From: Actinomycetes bacterium
GTDB taxonomy: Bacteria > Actinomycetota > Acidimicrobiia > Acidimicrobiales > Palsa-688
NCBI GenBank assembly: GCA_021787365.1
Contig: JAJYMB010000021.1
Span: 1 to 40,335 of the forward strand
DNA: 40,335 nt
Direction: 5' to 3'
How positions within the stretch are numbered: position 1 is the stretch's first letter; every line of letters begins with the position of its first letter. The notes beneath the pieces were generated by a model that saw nothing but the letters and a program-made list of their open reading frames with translations, did no database searches and was not told the origin of the DNA. Shown one piece after another: positions 15,476-24,298 of the stretch. A program made the translations under genes and the position numbers.

Positions 15476-16296
15476 GCGGACCTGCCTACGTGCACTCCGC
15501 CGAGCAGCGCTCACGGCGGGACGGATGGTTCGAGGTGATCGCCGGGAGGGCCACCCCCGTCGAGGGGCCGTCCAAGTGCTTCGGGTTCGTGCAGACCTAC
15601 GACACCAAACCCAAACGGCGCCTGTTCGACCTCCTCGTCGCCCAGGGGATGACCGCCAACCAGGTCGTCACCTTCATCACCGACGGCGGTGACGACGTCC
15701 GCGACCTGCCCCTGTACCCCAACGCGGAGGCCGATCACCTCCTCGACTGGGCCCACATCACCATGCGCCTCACCGTCATGGCCGTCATGGCCAAGAGCCT
15801 GCAGCTGGCACCACCCGACGAGGAAGGCCTCCCCTCGCTGCCGGGCCCCGCCGTCGGGGTCGCCGAGGCCGTGGAGCGTCTCAAGTGGTCCTGCTGGCAC
15901 GGCAACGTCGTGGCCGCCCTCGACACCATCAGCTACATCGAGATGGACGCCGAGATCGCGCAGACGAGCGCCGAGCAGGCCAAGTTCTTGAAGACGCTGC
16001 GCGAGTTCGACACCTACCTTCGGGCCAACGCCGGTCCCGTCCCCAACTACGGCGAGCGCTACCGCGCCGGCGAGGTCATCTCCAGCTCGCTGGCCGAGCC
16101 CGCCGTCAACCAGGTGATCAGCAAGCGGATGGTTGAGAAGCAGCAGATGCGCTGGAGTCCCCGCGGTGCCCACCTGCTGCTCCAGGTCCGCACCCGAGCC
16201 CTCAATGACGACCTCGCCGGCGACTTCGCCCGGTGGTATCCCGGCTTCACCCACACGCCCGAGACGACCTCCGACGATCAGCCGGTCGCCGCGTAA
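15475..16296 (+). pseudogene. ISKra4-family transposase, 5'-truncated
   Basis: The frame encodes the C-terminal half of an ISKra4-type transposase: WFEVIAGRATPVEGPSKCFG, FVQTYDTKPKRRLFDLL, VVTFITDGGDDVRDLPLYPN, DHLLDWAHITMRLTVM, and near the end QQMRWSPRGAHLLLQVRTRA and ARWYPGF. These segments are in order and undamaged, and the stop is normal. The complete family protein is about 450-500 residues, so the N-terminal 200 or so are missing; homology begins abruptly near 15480, where the broken minus-strand gene starts. A GTG at 15490 could start translation, but the product would lack the N-terminal domain and is presumably inactive. It marks the boundary between the relaxase module and the catabolic island. 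Confidence 0.8.
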
Positions 16297-16491
16297 CTCC
16301 CACGGTTTGTAACGCTCTCGCAGAGATCGGCTTCGCCCTACCGGGGTCCCTCACGGTGAAGGCTTATCGGTGCGGCAAAGCCAACTGCCGCTAATCTCGG
16401 TCCGGATCCTCGTCGACCCCCGAAACACTCGGTCAGTTGACGCCCGGCCACGCCCATCCAAGGTCTTGACAAATCCGACGGTTGCTAAGCA

Positions 16492-18195
16492 TCATGTTAT
16501 AGTGTATTCTGGGCCGAAACCCCCTTCAGATGGAGTCAAACGTCCACCTTTTGCAGAGATCGCTCCGCATTGCACGCAATTTGCGGGCGATACCCTTACC
16601 GTGACCTCATCGCCAGATCCGTCCCCTGGGGAGACCTCATACACTTGCGCCGGGCACATCCAACTCCACATCTCACCCACTTCACGCGGCACTCGCCGCT
16701 GTACCCGGATGTTGTCCGGGCCGCCCTCCGGGGTACGGTTGCCACTGAGGAAAACGGAAGAAAGCTTGTCAAAGGTGAGCTTCCCGTCCGGTGTCGGATA
16801 ACGACGCGCGCGACGCGTGTTTACGAGATCTAGCTGATCGTCCCCCTCTGACCGTAACCGCCATGGGGGCAGCAAGCCATGACAAAGAGTCGCCGTCGTA
16901 GCAAGAGCAGCACCAGCCACGAAACCATACCGGAATGCCTGTCGCACATTGCGCACCCGTGCCAAGTCTCGCCAGATGAAGCTATCGCGCACCCGTATAT
17001 CAATTTCTGACAGGTTGCTCTCATTAGCCCCATTATTTTGCCGCAACGCGCCAAAAATAGCTTCAGCTGCTAGCCGGCCTGATTCAACTGCGTAATGGAC
17101 ACCTTTCAGAGCCGGCACGTTGACCATCCCCGCGGCGTCGCCAATTATTAGCAGGCCAGGAGCGTGGAATCGGTTAGGGAGCGAATACCATCCCCCTTCA
17201 GGGATCGTCTTTGCACCCCATGCGATCCGCTCACCACCGGCAAGCACCGCACGCACGAACGGATGGGTCTTCAGTTCCTGAAGAAGGTCATGAACAGAGA
17301 GCTCAACGTCCCGGTAATCAAGCCCGACGACCATACCAATGCTTACCAGGTCTTCACCCATAGGGTAAATGAAGGATCCACCGAACTCACGGTAGCGCGC
17401 GGCCATCCTAAGCGGCCAACCAACCGTGTGGATTACACGCCTGGGTGTGCGCGGGACTGCCCAGACCTCCTTCACCCCAAGGGACCACACCTGCGGATTG
17501 CGACCTTGAAGGTCGAAGCGGTCCATTGCCGCCCCACTTAAGTAGCCCTGCGTTCCATCCGCTAAAACCGTGATGCCAGCAATTACATCTGTACCGGGCT
17601 CGAACCGTGGGCCAGCACTGCCGTCCCGCTGTCTGCCCTTACCGCCCGTGCGTACGCCAACAACGCGACCATTGCTCATAAGTAGCTTATCCGCCGTAGT
17701 CTCGGCTAGGACAGTTGCGCCCCGCTCTTCCGCCTTCGTCGCGAGCCACCGTCCGAGTCGCGACAAAGATGCCACGTAATGACCTGTGCTGCGCATAACT
17801 GCCGGAGTGGGAAGCCGTATTGCTCTCTGCCGTGTCAGCAAGTACGTCGATTCCGCGGTAACTTCACCATACAATGGCAACTCTGTCAATGACACGCTTC
17901 CGTCGAATAAACGGATCAGCGCGCCAGGATCGACGATGGCGCCAGACAGCAAATGCGAACCCACTTGCTTACCTTTCTCCAATACCGCGATGGGCACGTC
18001 CCCTAAGTGCCTCGCGACTTCTGGAGCCCCCTTCAAGAGGTAGCCGAGACGGATTGCGCACGCCAGCCCGGCGGGCCCGGCACCCACAATAACGACGCCT
18101 ACTTCCAGCGCAGCAGCATCGTTGCTATCGCTCGGAGTAGTGAACGCCTCCGCCTGGCTGAATGGGGGTGGGCTCTGCGCTGGCTTAACTGTCAT
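16492..18195 (-). CDS. Electron transfer flavoprotein-ubiquinone oxidoreductase
   Basis: A 567-aa ETF-QO (FixC-related) that accepts electrons from reduced ETF on FAD and passes them to membrane quinone. Visible are the FAD loop GAGPAG (38-43), the GSHLLSGAIVDPGAL segment, DGTQGYLSGAAMD, GGWYSLPNRFHAPGLLIIGDAAGMVNVPALKGVHYAVESG, and the C-terminal ferredoxin-like region beginning at MCPAQVYE. The family's 4Fe-4S cluster needs four cysteines; here Cys514, Cys540 and Cys543 are present, but the fourth position (546) is Ile (NCVQCGAIS instead of NCVHCxxCD). The gene overlaps etfA by 11 bases and ends the operon. The length is normal for the family, so only the cluster ligand looks altered. Confidence 0.9.
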   Translation of the reverse strand: MTVKPAQSPPPFSQAEAFTTPSDSNDAAALEVGVVIVGAGPAGLACAIRLGYLLKGAPEVARHLGDVPIAVLEKGKQVGSHLLSGAIVDPGALIRLFDGSVSLTELPLYGEVTAESTYLLTRQRAIRLPTPAVMRSTGHYVASLSRLGRWLATKAEERGATVLAETTADKLLMSNGRVVGVRTGGKGRQRDGSAGPRFEPGTDVIAGITVLADGTQGYLSGAAMDRFDLQGRNPQVWSLGVKEVWAVPRTPRRVIHTVGWPLRMAARYREFGGSFIYPMGEDLVSIGMVVGLDYRDVELSVHDLLQELKTHPFVRAVLAGGERIAWGAKTIPEGGWYSLPNRFHAPGLLIIGDAAGMVNVPALKGVHYAVESGRLAAEAIFGALRQNNGANESNLSEIDIRVRDSFIWRDLARVRNVRQAFRYGFVAGAALATTATLCHGLLPPWRLRSEGDDQLDLVNTRRARRYPTPDGKLTFDKLSSVFLSGNRTPEGGPDNIRVQRRVPREVGEMWSWMCPAQVYEVSPGDGSGDEVTVRVSPANCVQCGAISAKGGRLTPSEGGFGPEYTIT

Positions 18196-19153
18196 TCGGC
18201 CTTTCAGCTCTAACGAGCTTCCTCAGCTTAGGCAATACGACGTGAAGATCCGCGACCACACCCAAGTCAGAGAAAGAAAAGATAGGAGCATGGGGATCCG
18301 TGTTGACGGCCACTATTGTCCCTGACCGCTCCATGCCGATCCTATGCTGGATTGCTCCCGAAATGCCGAACGCCAGGTAGAGCCGAGGGCGAACGGTCTT
18401 GCCCGTCTGGCCCACCTGATTCGCATGCGAATACCAACCCTGATCAACAATCGGCATGGTCACCGCAAGGGCTCCGTGTAACTCACGGGCCAGTTCCTCA
18501 GCATCCGCCAGCGTCGCGCGGTCCCCCACTCCACGCCCGACTGCCACCAATACGTCCGCAGATTCGATGGGCGAACCCTGTGCTCGCTCTTCCCATCTCT
18601 CAACAACCTTCACGCCCGTAGAATGGTCCTCGATGCTGGCCGCGTAGTCTACGACCTGTCCCTTTGAAACAACACTGTGCGGCTCAAAAGTGCCGGGCCG
18701 GAAGAGCGCTATCTCCCTCCCTCCCTCCCAGCCGACCTCAACGCAAGCGGTGTCACCAAGCACCAACTTCCTGCCCACGAGCCTGCCCTCGCGGAGAACG
18801 ATGTCCGACAAGTCCCAGTTGAGCCCTGCCTCAAGACGAGCCGCGAGCGCTCCAGCCAAGTTCGAGGCGAGAACTGAAGCGACAAAGAGCACGGCGTCGA
18901 TCTGCTGCTCCCGGACCAACTGAGCCACAGCATCGACATACGGCTGAGGGAGCCTACCGTGTAAACGAGCGTCGTCAATGGCGAACACTTCTCTTGGCGC
19001 GTAATTTAGGGCTTCTTCTGCTGCTTCACGTACCCCAAAGCCACACACCACTCCAGAGACGGCCGCGTCCAACGAACTAACATAACTGAGGAGGCCCAAT
19101 GAATCCTCGGAAGGCCTCCCATGGCGTTCTTCGATGTACACGAGGATATTCAA
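18185..19153 (-). CDS. etfA: Electron transfer flavoprotein alpha subunit
   Basis: A 322-aa EtfA/FixB. The N-terminal Rossmann-like domain starts MNILVYIEE. The C-terminal FAD domain has the family hallmark GQTGKTVRPRLYLAFGISGA (248-267), AIQHRIGM, and VAVNTDPHAPIFSFSDLGVVAD (282-303). It forms a heterodimer with EtfB that carries electrons from a flavin dehydrogenase to ETF-QO. It starts at ATG 19153 with a 4-base overlap with etfB (ATGA) and overlaps ETF-QO at its end, so all three are translated together. Cytoplasmic. The full length and conserved motifs suggest a working subunit. Confidence 0.93.
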   Translation of the reverse strand: MNILVYIEERHGRPSEDSLGLLSYVSSLDAAVSGVVCGFGVREAAEEALNYAPREVFAIDDARLHGRLPQPYVDAVAQLVREQQIDAVLFVASVLASNLAGALAARLEAGLNWDLSDIVLREGRLVGRKLVLGDTACVEVGWEGGREIALFRPGTFEPHSVVSKGQVVDYAASIEDHSTGVKVVERWEERAQGSPIESADVLVAVGRGVGDRATLADAEELARELHGALAVTMPIVDQGWYSHANQVGQTGKTVRPRLYLAFGISGAIQHRIGMERSGTIVAVNTDPHAPIFSFSDLGVVADLHVVLPKLRKLVRAERPNDS

Positions 19154-19929
19154 AGCAGCCTTCTAGAAGACAGGAATGCGAGGATCTGTTCCGCAGCCGT
19201 GTTCTCGTCACTGATCATCAGGGCCTTCTGTCGAGGAGGGGGCGGCGACATGCCGAGCACTCTCGTCATCGAGCCCGAGATCCCACATGCCGTCGGGCTA
19301 AGGCCAACGTCAGCCAACGACAACACGACCACCTCTTTCCGCTTTGCGGCGACCATTCCCTTGAGCGACGGGTAGCGTGGTTTCTGCCCAGCCCCCGAAA
19401 CAGAGATCACGCACGGTTGTGGCACCAGCACCTTCTCGTAGCCGATTTCCGTCTGCCGCGTGGCCTCCACAGCGCCACCAACTGGCTTCACCCTTGTGGC
19501 GTTCGAAACAAACGGGGTCCCCAAGCGCTCGGCTACTGCTGCCCAGAGCACGCTACCGCTGGAGTCCGATGCCTGAGGACCGAATAATACTAAATCGGGT
19601 GACTCGCGCGCAACCAGACGCGAGAGTACCCGGCTCGTGGCTATCAGGTCCGAGCCTGCTACCGCCTCGTCCGACACGACTACAGCACGGTCAGCCCCCA
19701 TTGCGAGCGCGTGCTGCAGCGATCCCACAACGGTCGTAGGGCCAACTGAGGCAACGACGATCTCACATTCGGTTCCGGTATCCTTTATCAACAAGGCCGC
19801 CTCCAGGGCATCATGGTCGGCGCCGTTAATTTCCGACCCCACTGATCGAACCAGCCGGTAAGAGTTGCGGTCCAATCGCCTCGGCACTGCCTGCGCTGGC
19901 ACCTCCTTCATGCAGACCACGACCTTCAT
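19150..19929 (-). CDS. etfB: Electron transfer flavoprotein beta subunit
   Basis: A 259-aa EtfB/FixA from ATG 19929 (MKVVVCMKEVPAQ), with AGGTG 7 bases upstream; a GTG three codons earlier is possible but poorly spaced. Family features include NGADHDALEAALLIKD, the AMP-binding stretch ALAMGADRAVVVSDE with GSDLIATSRVLS, LVLFGPQASDSSGSVLWAAVAE and PCVISV near residue 175, then PRYPSLKGMVAAKRKEV. EtfB supplies the AMP-binding half of the ETF dimer and the recognition loop for the partner dehydrogenase. It follows the Old-Yellow-Enzyme-like gene after about 9 bases, so that flavoprotein is its likely electron donor. Confidence 0.93.
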   Translation of the reverse strand: MKVVVCMKEVPAQAVPRRLDRNSYRLVRSVGSEINGADHDALEAALLIKDTGTECEIVVASVGPTTVVGSLQHALAMGADRAVVVSDEAVAGSDLIATSRVLSRLVARESPDLVLFGPQASDSSGSVLWAAVAERLGTPFVSNATRVKPVGGAVEATRQTEIGYEKVLVPQPCVISVSGAGQKPRYPSLKGMVAAKRKEVVVLSLADVGLSPTACGISGSMTRVLGMSPPPPRQKALMISDENTAAEQILAFLSSRRLL

Positions 19930-19938
19930 AGCAGGCAC

Positions 19939-21990
19939 CTAAATCAGACGCCCAAGCTCGAAGGCCTCCAGGATGGCCGTCTGAACCAGCTTTGGAGACG
20001 AGGCATCGCCAACACGCTCTACCCTGCAGACCCTCTCCTTCACGAGTTCGACTAGGGCCCAGTACAAGTCGTCGCGAGACCGCCGCGCCAGGACCGGTAC
20101 CACCGCGTCGAAGCCCTCCACCCAGAACTCCATCCCTGTCGTCGCGTCCCTGAAGCGTGTCCGCCCGGGCTCAATAGCGACGAGCTCCTTGCCCACGGTG
20201 ATGCCGATACCCTTCGCTCCGGCGCGCTGAGCGAACAGTACGAGGTTTGCAGGCTCCAGATCGGCACCGACCTGCCCCCTCGCTGTCCAGATCTCAACCT
20301 GGTAACCCACATCAGCCAAGTATTCCGCTGTGCCGGCCGCCTCCCAATGGCCGTTGGCATCCACCACGAGGACTCGGCTCCCTGGCAGGCTCGCCCCCCG
20401 CAGCACCTCGTCCGAGGAGAAGACGTGAGAAAGGTTGAGGCCCGCAATATGAGGCAAGATACCAAGCCCCTTCTCACGCGCCAATTCTCCACCTAATCGA
20501 TCGGGCCGCTCGTCGGAGCCAACCGCTGGGAGGTTCGGCTCCGAGCCTGTTGCCACGACATACACGTCGGCCTCAAGATCGGCAACACTTTCGGCTTCCG
20601 CCTCTGCACCCAGCCACACATCGACCCCTAGGAGCGCCATCTGCCGCTCAAGGTAGTCGGTCACTTCCAAGATCTCCCCGTGAAGAGGCTGCTTCGCCGC
20701 CAAGCGCACTTGACCACCAAGTTCCGTTTCACGCTCAAGCAGCGTCACCTCGTGCCCGCGCCGCGTAGCGACCTCGGCAACCTTCATCCCAGCAGGGCCG
20801 CCACCCATTACAATTACCTTCCGCATCCTATCCGCCGCTGGGAGCACCCGCTCGCTTCGCGTCGCCTCCCTGCCCGCGGCGGGATTGTGGATACATCTAA
20901 CGCTCTTTTCCTGCATCACCTGGTACACGCACGCGTCATTACATCCCACACAAAACCTAACGTCCTCTATCCGCCCCTCAAAGACCTTCCGCGGTGTCTC
21001 CGGGTCTGCAATCAGCTGACGGCACATACCCACCAGGTCAGCCTCTCCACGCGCCAGGATATCCTCGGCCATCTCCGGCCTTTTTATTCGGCCAAATGCA
21101 ACCACAGGCAACTGGCTCTGTTGCTTCAATGCCTGACTCATCGGGAGGAAGTTTCCTTCTGGGATGGCATAAGGCGGAATCTCCATCCAAAAGCTAGAGA
21201 AGGAACCCGCATCGCAGTTGAAATAATCCACGAGGCCTGTCCCCTCAAGGTATTCGGCCATTTGCAGACCATAATCCGTGCCATACCCGAAGGACGTATA
21301 CTCATTTAAACACAGTCGCACGCCTAAGGGCACGTTTTCCCCGATAGACCCCCTAACCGCCTCGAGCACCTCCACCGACAACCTAAGTCGCTTCTCCAGT
21401 GACCCGCCGTATTCATCCGTCCGGTAGTTGAACGCCGGAGAAGCAAAACTGCGCAATAGGCCGTCGTGTGCAACCTTGATCTCGATCCCGTCGAACCCGG
21501 CATCACGCGCGTTGCGCGCGGACACACCAAATCCCTCAATAACCTCCCTGATATCATTCTTGTCCATCGCGTGTGTGGTGACATTGGAGTACGGTTCCGG
21601 CATCTGCGTAGGGGCCCAGAGCGCGATCGGCGGGTGTTCCAACGAAGTGTGGCCGCCGTGAGTGAGTTGGCTAAATATCCTCGTATCATGGGCGTGCACT
21701 CGTTCCACCAGACGGGCCAGGCCAGGCACGACCTTGCGGTCCCACGCCATGTGAAAGCGTCGCGACATCATGCCGGTCTCATGTATCGCTTCTCCACCGA
21801 GTACTATAAGACCTACGCCCCCACTCGCGCGCTCCTCGTGGTAAGCGACCTCTGCCTGGCTCACGGTACCGTCCCACTCAGCTAACGCGGTAAAGTGTGG
21901 CTGGAATACGAGGCGATTGCGGAGGGACACCGTCTTCAGCTGGAAGGGCGTGGCGATGTGTCGAAAGCCTACCGCTTCTAGCTCAGGCAC
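19939..21990 (-). CDS. FMN/Fe-S/FAD oxidoreductase of the trimethylamine dehydrogenase / dienoyl-CoA reductase type
   Basis: A 683-aa multidomain flavoprotein from GTG 21990, with AAGGAGG six bases upstream (21997-22003). Residues 1-340 form an Old Yellow Enzyme barrel (LRNRLVFQPHF, QLTHGGHTS, FASPAFNYRTDEYGGSLEKR, VVAFGRIKRPEMAEDIL, DLVGMCRQLIADP). A 4Fe-4S motif follows: Cys347, Cys350, Cys354 and Cys366. Residues 390-683 are an FAD/NAD-type domain with GGGPAG (396-401) and VVATGSEP. Relatives include trimethylamine/dimethylamine dehydrogenase, which reduce ETF, and 2,4-dienoyl-CoA reductase, which uses NADPH. Adjacent etfBA and ETF-QO favour the ETF-reducing type. The position of the covalent-FMN cysteine of trimethylamine dehydrogenase is Pro/His here (FQPHF), so FMN is probably not linked that way. 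The substrate is unknown. Confidence 0.88.
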   Translation of the reverse strand: MPELEAVGFRHIATPFQLKTVSLRNRLVFQPHFTALAEWDGTVSQAEVAYHEERASGGVGLIVLGGEAIHETGMMSRRFHMAWDRKVVPGLARLVERVHAHDTRIFSQLTHGGHTSLEHPPIALWAPTQMPEPYSNVTTHAMDKNDIREVIEGFGVSARNARDAGFDGIEIKVAHDGLLRSFASPAFNYRTDEYGGSLEKRLRLSVEVLEAVRGSIGENVPLGVRLCLNEYTSFGYGTDYGLQMAEYLEGTGLVDYFNCDAGSFSSFWMEIPPYAIPEGNFLPMSQALKQQSQLPVVAFGRIKRPEMAEDILARGEADLVGMCRQLIADPETPRKVFEGRIEDVRFCVGCNDACVYQVMQEKSVRCIHNPAAGREATRSERVLPAADRMRKVIVMGGGPAGMKVAEVATRRGHEVTLLERETELGGQVRLAAKQPLHGEILEVTDYLERQMALLGVDVWLGAEAEAESVADLEADVYVVATGSEPNLPAVGSDERPDRLGGELAREKGLGILPHIAGLNLSHVFSSDEVLRGASLPGSRVLVVDANGHWEAAGTAEYLADVGYQVEIWTARGQVGADLEPANLVLFAQRAGAKGIGITVGKELVAIEPGRTRFRDATTGMEFWVEGFDAVVPVLARRSRDDLYWALVELVKERVCRVERVGDASSPKLVQTAILEAFELGRLI

Positions 21991-22097
21991 AACTTACCTC
22001 CTTCGCGTCACTGGGGGTGACGACTCCCGTAGCCCCTACCGCTGGTTTCAACATAGCCTCCCACCTCTCTTGAAAACATCCCGCGCAAACAGCGGCT

Positions 22098-22946
22098 TCA
22101 GTCGCCCATGACACGCTTGACGTATGCCAAGGACCGGCGCGCGAGGGCATCGGGGTCTACATCCCGACGGTTAAAGCCCACTTCCATACACACGAACCCC
22201 TGATAGTCGATATCGTGCAACGCCTGCGCGAGGCCTGAGAAGTCTGCCCCTCCATCTCCGGGCGCCGCTCGACCGTAATCCGCCCAGTGTGTGTGGATCA
22301 AATGCCTCCCCATCCGGTGCGCGTAGTCACTCATGACCTCATTCCGGTACAGAACGTGGAAGGTATCCAGCATAACCCCGACGTTGTCCAGTCCCACGAC
22401 CTCAAGGAGATCTAGTGCGTCCTCCGAGCTCTCAATCACGTTTGAATCGGCGGGAGTCGGCTCCACCGCCACCCTCAAACCATGCTGCCCTGCCTCCGTC
22501 GCCACCGCATAAAGGGCATCCGCGCACCACTTCTTCGCTTCGCAAGCACTAGTACCGAACGCTCGCCAACCACCTATATACAGTACAACACCCGCTCCCA
22601 GCTGCGCACCGAGCTGAACTACTTCCTTGTAGTGCGCGATCGACCACGCTCTTTCTTCCCCTATGCACGAAGCAACGTTGCAGCCAGGACCCCCACCCGG
22701 CGCCGGCAAAACGCTCGAAACCACAAGACCTCGCCCTTCTACGTGTCTTCGAAGCGCTTCACGCCGCTCCCTTGACAGGTATGCTGGCCAGCAGTGTGGC
22801 GCCGCGCACCCAATCTCGATGGCGTCATAACCAATCGCTGCCAACCTGTCTACGACGACCTCGATCGGGTACGCTGGAAGCCACGTAGGAAAGCTCCCGT
22901 AGCACCAGGTGTTGAAAGAATATTTCACCTTCTCATCGCCCTTCAC
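22098..22946 (-). CDS. Sugar phosphate isomerase/epimerase-like TIM-barrel protein
   Basis: A 282-aa xylose-isomerase-like (AP endonuclease 2 fold) protein. GTG 22946 is the first start; a GTG six codons later is possible. Barrel signatures are visible: YSFNTWCYGSFPTWLPAYP at the start, GYDAIEIGCAAPH, RVAVEPTPADSNVIESS (Glu ligand), VGVMLDTFHVLYRNE (Asp and His ligands), HLIHTHWADYGRAAPGDGGAD, and YQGFVCMEVGFNRRDVDPD (Glu ligand). These place a divalent metal for isomerisation, epimerisation or beta-elimination of keto sugars or polyols. The neighbours are the binding protein gene (upstream) and the flavoprotein (downstream), so it should act on the imported compound or its oxidation product. 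The exact reaction cannot be read from the sequence. Confidence 0.85.
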   Translation of the reverse strand: MKGDEKVKYSFNTWCYGSFPTWLPAYPIEVVVDRLAAIGYDAIEIGCAAPHCWPAYLSRERREALRRHVEGRGLVVSSVLPAPGGGPGCNVASCIGEERAWSIAHYKEVVQLGAQLGAGVVLYIGGWRAFGTSACEAKKWCADALYAVATEAGQHGLRVAVEPTPADSNVIESSEDALDLLEVVGLDNVGVMLDTFHVLYRNEVMSDYAHRMGRHLIHTHWADYGRAAPGDGGADFSGLAQALHDIDYQGFVCMEVGFNRRDVDPDALARRSLAYVKRVMGD

Positions 22947-23059
22947 TTAGGACCTTACTAACGACCGGTGAAAAGACCTCCTCGCCAGTGCTTGCGACCC
23001 CCAGCGAGGAAGCCCGTCCTCTGTTACTTGTGCACGTGATGCAGGCGCAACAACTCGCC

Positions 23060-24172
23060 TCAGACTCCACTAACCACGCACGAACATGGGTCAATCTTAC
23101 CTTGATACAGGATGTGGTCCTTTCTGGCGAGCCCAAGCGTGCCACGCGTAACGACGCTAAGTCCTAGCTGTTGAAAGTGCACCACTTTCGACCGCGATCC
23201 GGTCAACCAATCGTGCACATAGCCCAACGCTATCACGCCCTCCTCATAAGGGTGCTGCGCGACCAAGGCTGTAAGTTTACCCTCCTGCAGGTACGCTACC
23301 TCCGCCGGGTCAGCATCGTAGCCGACGACGATCACCTTACCTTGAGCGTGTTGCTCGGCTACGCCTGCCGCTATCCCCTCTGCAGCATTGTCGTTTACGC
23401 CGAAAAACGCCTTCAGCGCTGGGTGACTTAGGAGCTCCGACGACGCCTCCTCGGCGCCCTTGCTAACGTGGTCGCCGTCGTACTGAACAGGCAGGACGTG
23501 TATACCGGGGAACCGCTTCTTCATTTCGGCATAAAACCCCTCCTGTCGCGGCATCCCGCTTCCTGAACCAGGCACGAAATTAATCACACCTACCGTCCCC
23601 TTGCCATGCAGACGCTTGCCAATAAAGGCAGCTGCCATTTCGCCACCTAGATAATTATTCGACTCCACTAAGCTTTTGACAACGCCGAGGTTGGAAGTAG
23701 GCGCATCTGTAAGAAACACGGGGACACCCGCGTGGTTATATTTTACGACGGTCGGATCCAAGGCGTGCACGTCGGTCGGAGCGAGAATCAAGGCGGCGGG
23801 TTTCTTTGCAAGGAGAGTGTCAAGTATTGGAACTTGCGTTTCTGGTGAATACGTGGGCACCGCAGGCGCTATAAGGTGGATATCGCCTAATTTCTTGGCC
23901 TCAAATTCCAAGCCGTCCAGCATGCTGTTAAAGTAGGATTCCGGTATGATTCCCGCAACAAACGCGACCGTAAAAACGCGGCGCGTGGTCTTAGGCGATT
24001 CCGTCCGTCCGGGGCTGGTTGCCCCGTAAGAGGTCGCTGGCGCCATAGCGGCACCCACGAGGCAAGACGCCAGCACTGCAACCAACAATCTGTTGAGCAT
24101 ACCGAATGCTGACAGATGTCTGGTGCGACCGCGCTTACACGCCTCCGCTGACACTGACACTGACACTGACAC
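23060..24172 (-). CDS. ABC-importer substrate-binding protein, ribose/inositol type
   Basis: A 370-aa periplasmic-binding-protein-like lipidless secreted protein. GTG 24172 is chosen because AGGAGG (24180-24185) sits 7 bases upstream; a TTG at 24196 would place that site inside the gene. The start carries tandem Val-Ser codons, then a basic stretch and a hydrophobic signal segment (LNRLLVAVLASCLVGAAMAP), with a likely cleavage after Ala. The mature part shows the Peripla_BP_4 pattern: FTVAFVAGIIPESYFNSMLDG, KPAALILAPTDVHALDPTV, GVPVFLTDAP, VGVINFVPGSGSGMPRQEGF, KAFFGVNDNAAEGIAAGV and VVGYDADPAEVAYLQ. It would capture a sugar or polyol outside the membrane and deliver it to the permease encoded upstream. 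Confidence 0.9.
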   Translation of the reverse strand: MSVSVSVSAEACKRGRTRHLSAFGMLNRLLVAVLASCLVGAAMAPATSYGATSPGRTESPKTTRRVFTVAFVAGIIPESYFNSMLDGLEFEAKKLGDIHLIAPAVPTYSPETQVPILDTLLAKKPAALILAPTDVHALDPTVVKYNHAGVPVFLTDAPTSNLGVVKSLVESNNYLGGEMAAAFIGKRLHGKGTVGVINFVPGSGSGMPRQEGFYAEMKKRFPGIHVLPVQYDGDHVSKGAEEASSELLSHPALKAFFGVNDNAAEGIAAGVAEQHAQGKVIVVGYDADPAEVAYLQEGKLTALVAQHPYEEGVIALGYVHDWLTGSRSKVVHFQQLGLSVVTRGTLGLARKDHILYQGKIDPCSCVVSGV

Positions 24173-24174
24173 TG
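24150..24174 (-). repeat. Hexanucleotide tandem repeat at the start of the binding-protein gene
   Basis: About four copies of a 6-base unit (TGACAC on the plus strand) encode Val-Ser-Val-Ser at the very N terminus. Because the unit is two codons long, slippage would lengthen or shorten the N terminus without a frameshift, and each GTG is itself a potential start codon. Confidence 0.6.
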
Positions 24175-24298
24175 TAGTACCTCCTAAAGACTGCAAACAT
24201 TGGATTGTCTATTACGTTACATCACGCATGTAGTTGGGACGGACGAACTAGGTCACGGCCTCCCATCGCCAAAAAGAGAAAGCGGCTTTGCCGAGCCC

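Noticed and set aside
16466..16503. TTGACA and TATAGT on the plus strand
   Set aside because: The boxes are 26 bases apart, and transcription would run against the 3' end of the ETF-QO gene, so no promoter is claimed.
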